Translations under genes and position numbers: made by a program
Shown here: positions 61,500 through 64,000 of the stretch, piece by piece
How the letters are laid out: each line of letters starts with the position of its first letter
Numbering within the stretch: position 1 is the first letter of the stretch
Notes under the pieces: model-generated
Databases searched by the model: none
What the model saw: the letters and a program-made list of their open reading frames with translations, nothing else
What the model was told of the DNA's origin: nothing
Assembly: GCA_934503275.1 (NCBI GenBank)
Contig: CAKSVD010000007.1
Coordinates: 27,175-91,174, forward strand
DNA: 64,000 bases
Source of the DNA: an uncultured Faecalibacterium sp.
GTDB lineage: Bacteria > Bacillota > Clostridia > Oscillospirales > Ruminococcaceae
Reading direction: 5' to 3'

Positions 61500-63041
61500 T
61501 TACTGATTTGCCGCAGCTGCGTCAGGTGCGGTCTCGAACTGGGTAGCCAGCGCCATGATGTTCTCTTGCGTGGCATCCTTACCGTTGATAAAGCCGGTGA
61601 TGCGGCCATCGCACATGACCATGACACGGTTGGACATACCAATGATTTCGCTCATTTCAGAGGAGATCATGATAATGCTCTTGCCCTGCTTGGCCAGATC
61701 AGCGATGATGCAGTAAATTTCGTACTTTGCACCGACGTCGATGCCACGGGTAGGCTCGTCCAGAATAAGCACATCGGGGTTGTTGGCCAGCCAGCGGGCG
61801 ATCAGCACCTTCTGCTGGTTGCCGCCGGAAAGGCTCTTGATCTGGGTCTTGGGGCTGGGTACCTTGATGGCCATCTTTTCCTTGTTGGTAGCCACCAGAT
61901 CCAGGATCTTCTGGTTGTCCAGCATGATGGGACCCTTGCGCAGGGAGTCCAGAGAAGCGATGGAGATGTTATCGGCAACGCTCAGCACGCCCAGAATGCC
62001 GGTAGCACGGCGGTCCTCGGTCAGCAGAGCAACGCTCTTCTGGATGGCATCGCGGGGCTGCTTGATGTGAACCTCTTCGCCCTTGATCCACACCTTACCG
62101 GAGGTATGGGCACGCAGGCCGAAGATGCCTTCCATCAGCTCGGTACGCTGAGCGCCCACCAGACCGGCAACGCCCAGGATCTCACCCTTTTTCAGCTCAA
62201 AGCTGCAGTGACGGAAGGAACGGGGATGGATGGAGGTAAAGTCCTCCACCTTCATCATGACCTCGTCCGAGGGCACGTTCTCCAGCGGGGGGAACAGGTT
62301 GGACAGCTCACGGCCGACCATCTTTGCAATGATCTCTTCCTTGGTCATGTTGGCAACGTCCCACTTGCCGATGTACTGGCCATCGCGCATGATGGTAACT
62401 TCGTCCGCGATGACCTTGATCTCGTCCATCTTGTGGCTGATGTAGACCAGAGCAACGCCCTGCTCCTTCAGCTCCCGCATGATGCGGAACAGGCTCTCGA
62501 CCTCGTTTGCGGTCAGAGAGGAGGTGGGCTCGTCCAAAATCAGCACCTTGCAGTTGGCGGAAACGGCTTTAGCAATTTCCACCATCTGCATCTGGGCGAT
62601 GCTCAGAGAACCCAGCTTTGCATGGGGATTGATGTCCAGCTTCAGTTTCTTCAGCAGTTCATCGGTATCTTTATACATTTTGGCATGATCCACAACGGTG
62701 ACGATGCCGTATTTCTTGGTGGGGTAGCGCCCCAGCCAGATATTCTCAGCCACGGTACGGGCCGGAATGGGCTGCAGCTCCTGATGCACCATGGCGATGC
62801 CACGATCCAGTGCATCCAGCGGGGTGGGGATGGTTACCTTCTGCCCCTCGTATTCGATCTCGCCCTCGTCCATCTTGTAAATGCCGAACATACATTTCAT
62901 CAGAGTGGACTTACCGGCGCCGTTTTCGCCCATCAGAGCCATGACTTTGCCGGGACGGAGCTCCAGCTGAGCATGATCAAGGGCTTTGACACCGGGGAAG
63001 GTCTTGACCACGCCTTTCATTACCAGACGGTATTCTGACAT
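61500..63041 (-). CDS. mglA: Sugar ABC transporter ATP-binding protein, double-domain
   Basis: 513 residues, two ABC domains as in MglA/RbsA. Domain 1: Walker A GENGAGKST (38-46), LSIAQMQMVEIAKAV, LILDEPTSSL. Domain 2: degenerate Walker A region GLVGAQRTEL, LSGGNQQKVLIARWL and LILDEPTRGIDVGAKYE. AAAGGAGG is upstream. It lies between the binding protein and the permease; the operon is all on the minus strand. Confidence 0.93.
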   Translation of the reverse strand: MSEYRLVMKGVVKTFPGVKALDHAQLELRPGKVMALMGENGAGKSTLMKCMFGIYKMDEGEIEYEGQKVTIPTPLDALDRGIAMVHQELQPIPARTVAENIWLGRYPTKKYGIVTVVDHAKMYKDTDELLKKLKLDINPHAKLGSLSIAQMQMVEIAKAVSANCKVLILDEPTSSLTANEVESLFRIMRELKEQGVALVYISHKMDEIKVIADEVTIMRDGQYIGKWDVANMTKEEIIAKMVGRELSNLFPPLENVPSDEVMMKVEDFTSIHPRSFRHCSFELKKGEILGVAGLVGAQRTELMEGIFGLRAHTSGKVWIKGEEVHIKQPRDAIQKSVALLTEDRRATGILGVLSVADNISIASLDSLRKGPIMLDNQKILDLVATNKEKMAIKVPSPKTQIKSLSGGNQQKVLIARWLANNPDVLILDEPTRGIDVGAKYEIYCIIADLAKQGKSIIMISSEMSEIIGMSNRVMVMCDGRITGFINGKDATQENIMALATQFETAPDAAAANQ

Positions 63042-63091
63042 TCCGCAAAAGCCTCCTTTTTGTTTGTTGACAGGCGGCAGGTAGGCTAAAA

Positions 63092-63135
63092 TAAGGCGCG
63101 TGCGCGGAGAAACTTTCTCGCACGCACGCGCTTTT
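63092..63135 (-). terminator. Hairpin between mglB and mglA
   Basis: GGCGCGTGCG (63095-63104) pairs with CGCACGCGC (about 63123-63131), with inner GAGAAA/TTTCTC. It probably limits read-through or protects the abundant binding-protein mRNA. Confidence 0.65.
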
Positions 63136-63199
63136 TAGCTTTCGTTCAAGCCGTTAAGGCCTGCTGCGCACCTTGCATTGGTTCCGGGAAACTTTGGTC

Positions 63200-64000
63200 T
63201 TACTTCAGGTACTGAGAAGCGTTGTCCTTGGTGACCTTGACGTAGTCGACCCAGTAGTACTTCTCAACATCCTTGCCCTCGACGAACAGCTTGGTAGCCT
63301 CGGCAGCCTTGGTAGCCTGACCAACGTCGTCGTTCAGAACGGTACCGGTCATGTTGCCATCGACAACGTTCTGCACAGCCTCTACCAGAGCATCGACGCC
63401 GACCAGGTAGACGTCCTTGCCAACGGTGCGGCCAGCCTGCTGGATGGACTGCAGAGCGCCCAGTGCCATTGCGTCGTTGTTGCAGAAGACAACTTCGATC
63501 TTGTCGCCGTACTGAGACAGAGCGTTTGCAACGTCCTGCTGAGCGGTGGTCTGATCCCAGTTGTCCAGGTACTCGTACAGGCACTCAACTTCCTTGTCGG
63601 CATCGGTCAGAGCCTTGATGGAGTACTCGGTGCGGTACTGAGCGTCGATGTTCTCGGGGTCGCCCTTGCACATGATGTAGGTGATCTTGCCGTCGCCGTT
63701 GATATCGCCCTGAGTCTCGGTCTCGAGGATCAGCTCGCCCTGATAAGTACCGGACTGACGTGCGTCAGCACCAACGTAGCAGCACTTGCCCTTGTAGGAA
63801 TCCAGAACGCTCTCCTCGGGCTCGCGGTTGATGAACACGATGGGGGTGCCGGAGGGAGAAACGGTGTCAACGATGGTCTGAGCGGAAGTGGTCTGGACGG
63901 GGTTGATGACCAGCACGTCCACACCCTGCTGCAGGAAGGTGTTGATCTGCTCGGTCTGGGTGTTCTGGTCGTTCTTGCCGTCCATGATGGTGACGGAGTA
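63200..64000 (-). CDS. mglB: Galactose/glucose-type sugar-binding lipoprotein, C-terminal part (cut by window edge)
   Basis: 266 residues visible, open to the right edge. Periplasmic-binding-protein type I fold: MDGKNDQNTQTEQINTFLQQ (in part), GVDVLVINPV, VFINREPEE, YVGADARQSG, VVFCNNDAMALGAL and GVDALVEAVQ. It captures sugar for the mglA/mglC transporter. The signal peptide and lipobox lie outside the window. Confidence 0.9.
   Translation of the reverse strand, partial: YSVTIMDGKNDQNTQTEQINTFLQQGVDVLVINPVQTTSAQTIVDTVSPSGTPIVFINREPEESVLDSYKGKCCYVGADARQSGTYQGELILETETQGDINGDGKITYIMCKGDPENIDAQYRTEYSIKALTDADKEVECLYEYLDNWDQTTAQQDVANALSQYGDKIEVVFCNNDAMALGALQSIQQAGRTVGKDVYLVGVDALVEAVQNVVDGNMTGTVLNDDVGQATKAAEATKLFVEGKDVEKYYWVDYVKVTKDNASQYLK

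Noticed and set aside
58905..63038. Long plus-strand frames opposite the M16 peptidase and mglA
   Set aside because: Composition and position show they are shadows of confident minus-strand genes.

Overview
The window reads as a chromosomal segment of a GC-rich member of the Clostridia (Bacillota). The best guess is a Faecalibacterium-like member of the Oscillospiraceae. This rests on Gram-positive regulatory style (T-box, SAM-I riboswitch, strong AGGAGG sites, intrinsic terminators), the ispH-rpsA fusion typical of clostridia, and gene content. No database was consulted, so the genus is inference.

Layout. 1-5322: hexuronate catabolism, with uxaC diverging from uxaB-uxaA around a shared operator region, then a small membrane protein and an aldose-1-epimerase-like protein. 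5559-7910: a NifX-like protein, a DUF1275 membrane protein and a LysR regulator. 8164-10421: purA-pyrB, overlapping. 10688-15371: a small membrane protein, then a tRNA-maturation cluster (rnz-cca, mnmA-tcdA). 16235-18897: a putative metal exporter, a HAD phosphatase and a DNA glycosylase. 19001-22523: an envelope-stress-like operon (XpaC, TelA, a membrane protein, a TPM protein). 22956-31687: branched-chain amino acid genes, ilvA-ridA and then a T-box-controlled ilvB-ilvN-ilvC-ilvD set, with a DUF815 ATPase between them. 31734-35373: a sugar transferase, tRNA-Tyr, and an AT-rich islet (XRE repressor plus leucine-rich-repeat lipoprotein) bounded by copies of the tRNA 3' end. 35374-40208: hemW, a Bax-inhibitor-like protein, a SpoIIQ-like M23 peptidase, and an MFS/TetR pair. 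40388-44954: flavoprotein, cmk, plsC, ispH-rpsA. 45198-51000: gtrA, a small membrane protein, deoC, a GGDEF protein, SAM-riboswitch metK, and prs. 51133-63999: an ABC transporter, an NCS2 permease, an M16 peptidase, a coiled-coil membrane protein, and a sugar ABC transporter (mglC, mglA, part of mglB).

The most unusual content is between and inside genes. (1) A nine-copy intergenic element starts just after stop codons in seven cases and carries a hairpin whose arms co-vary, followed by a terminator whose arms differ completely between copies under a fixed C(TGCG)G cap. (2) A second palindromic family has CAGTC/GACTG ends; one copy supplies the gtrA ribosome-binding site. (3) A third element is inserted in frame in cca, and its core recurs inside the tRNA-Tyr islet. 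(4) The 3' end of tRNA-Tyr is repeated around the islet. (5) A GtrA-family protein carries a GGADGPT motif otherwise known from Na+-translocating decarboxylase beta subunits.

Many terminators in the window share a GGGCTGCTG(CAC) stem. Long antisense open frames are shadows of GC-rich genes and are not annotated.
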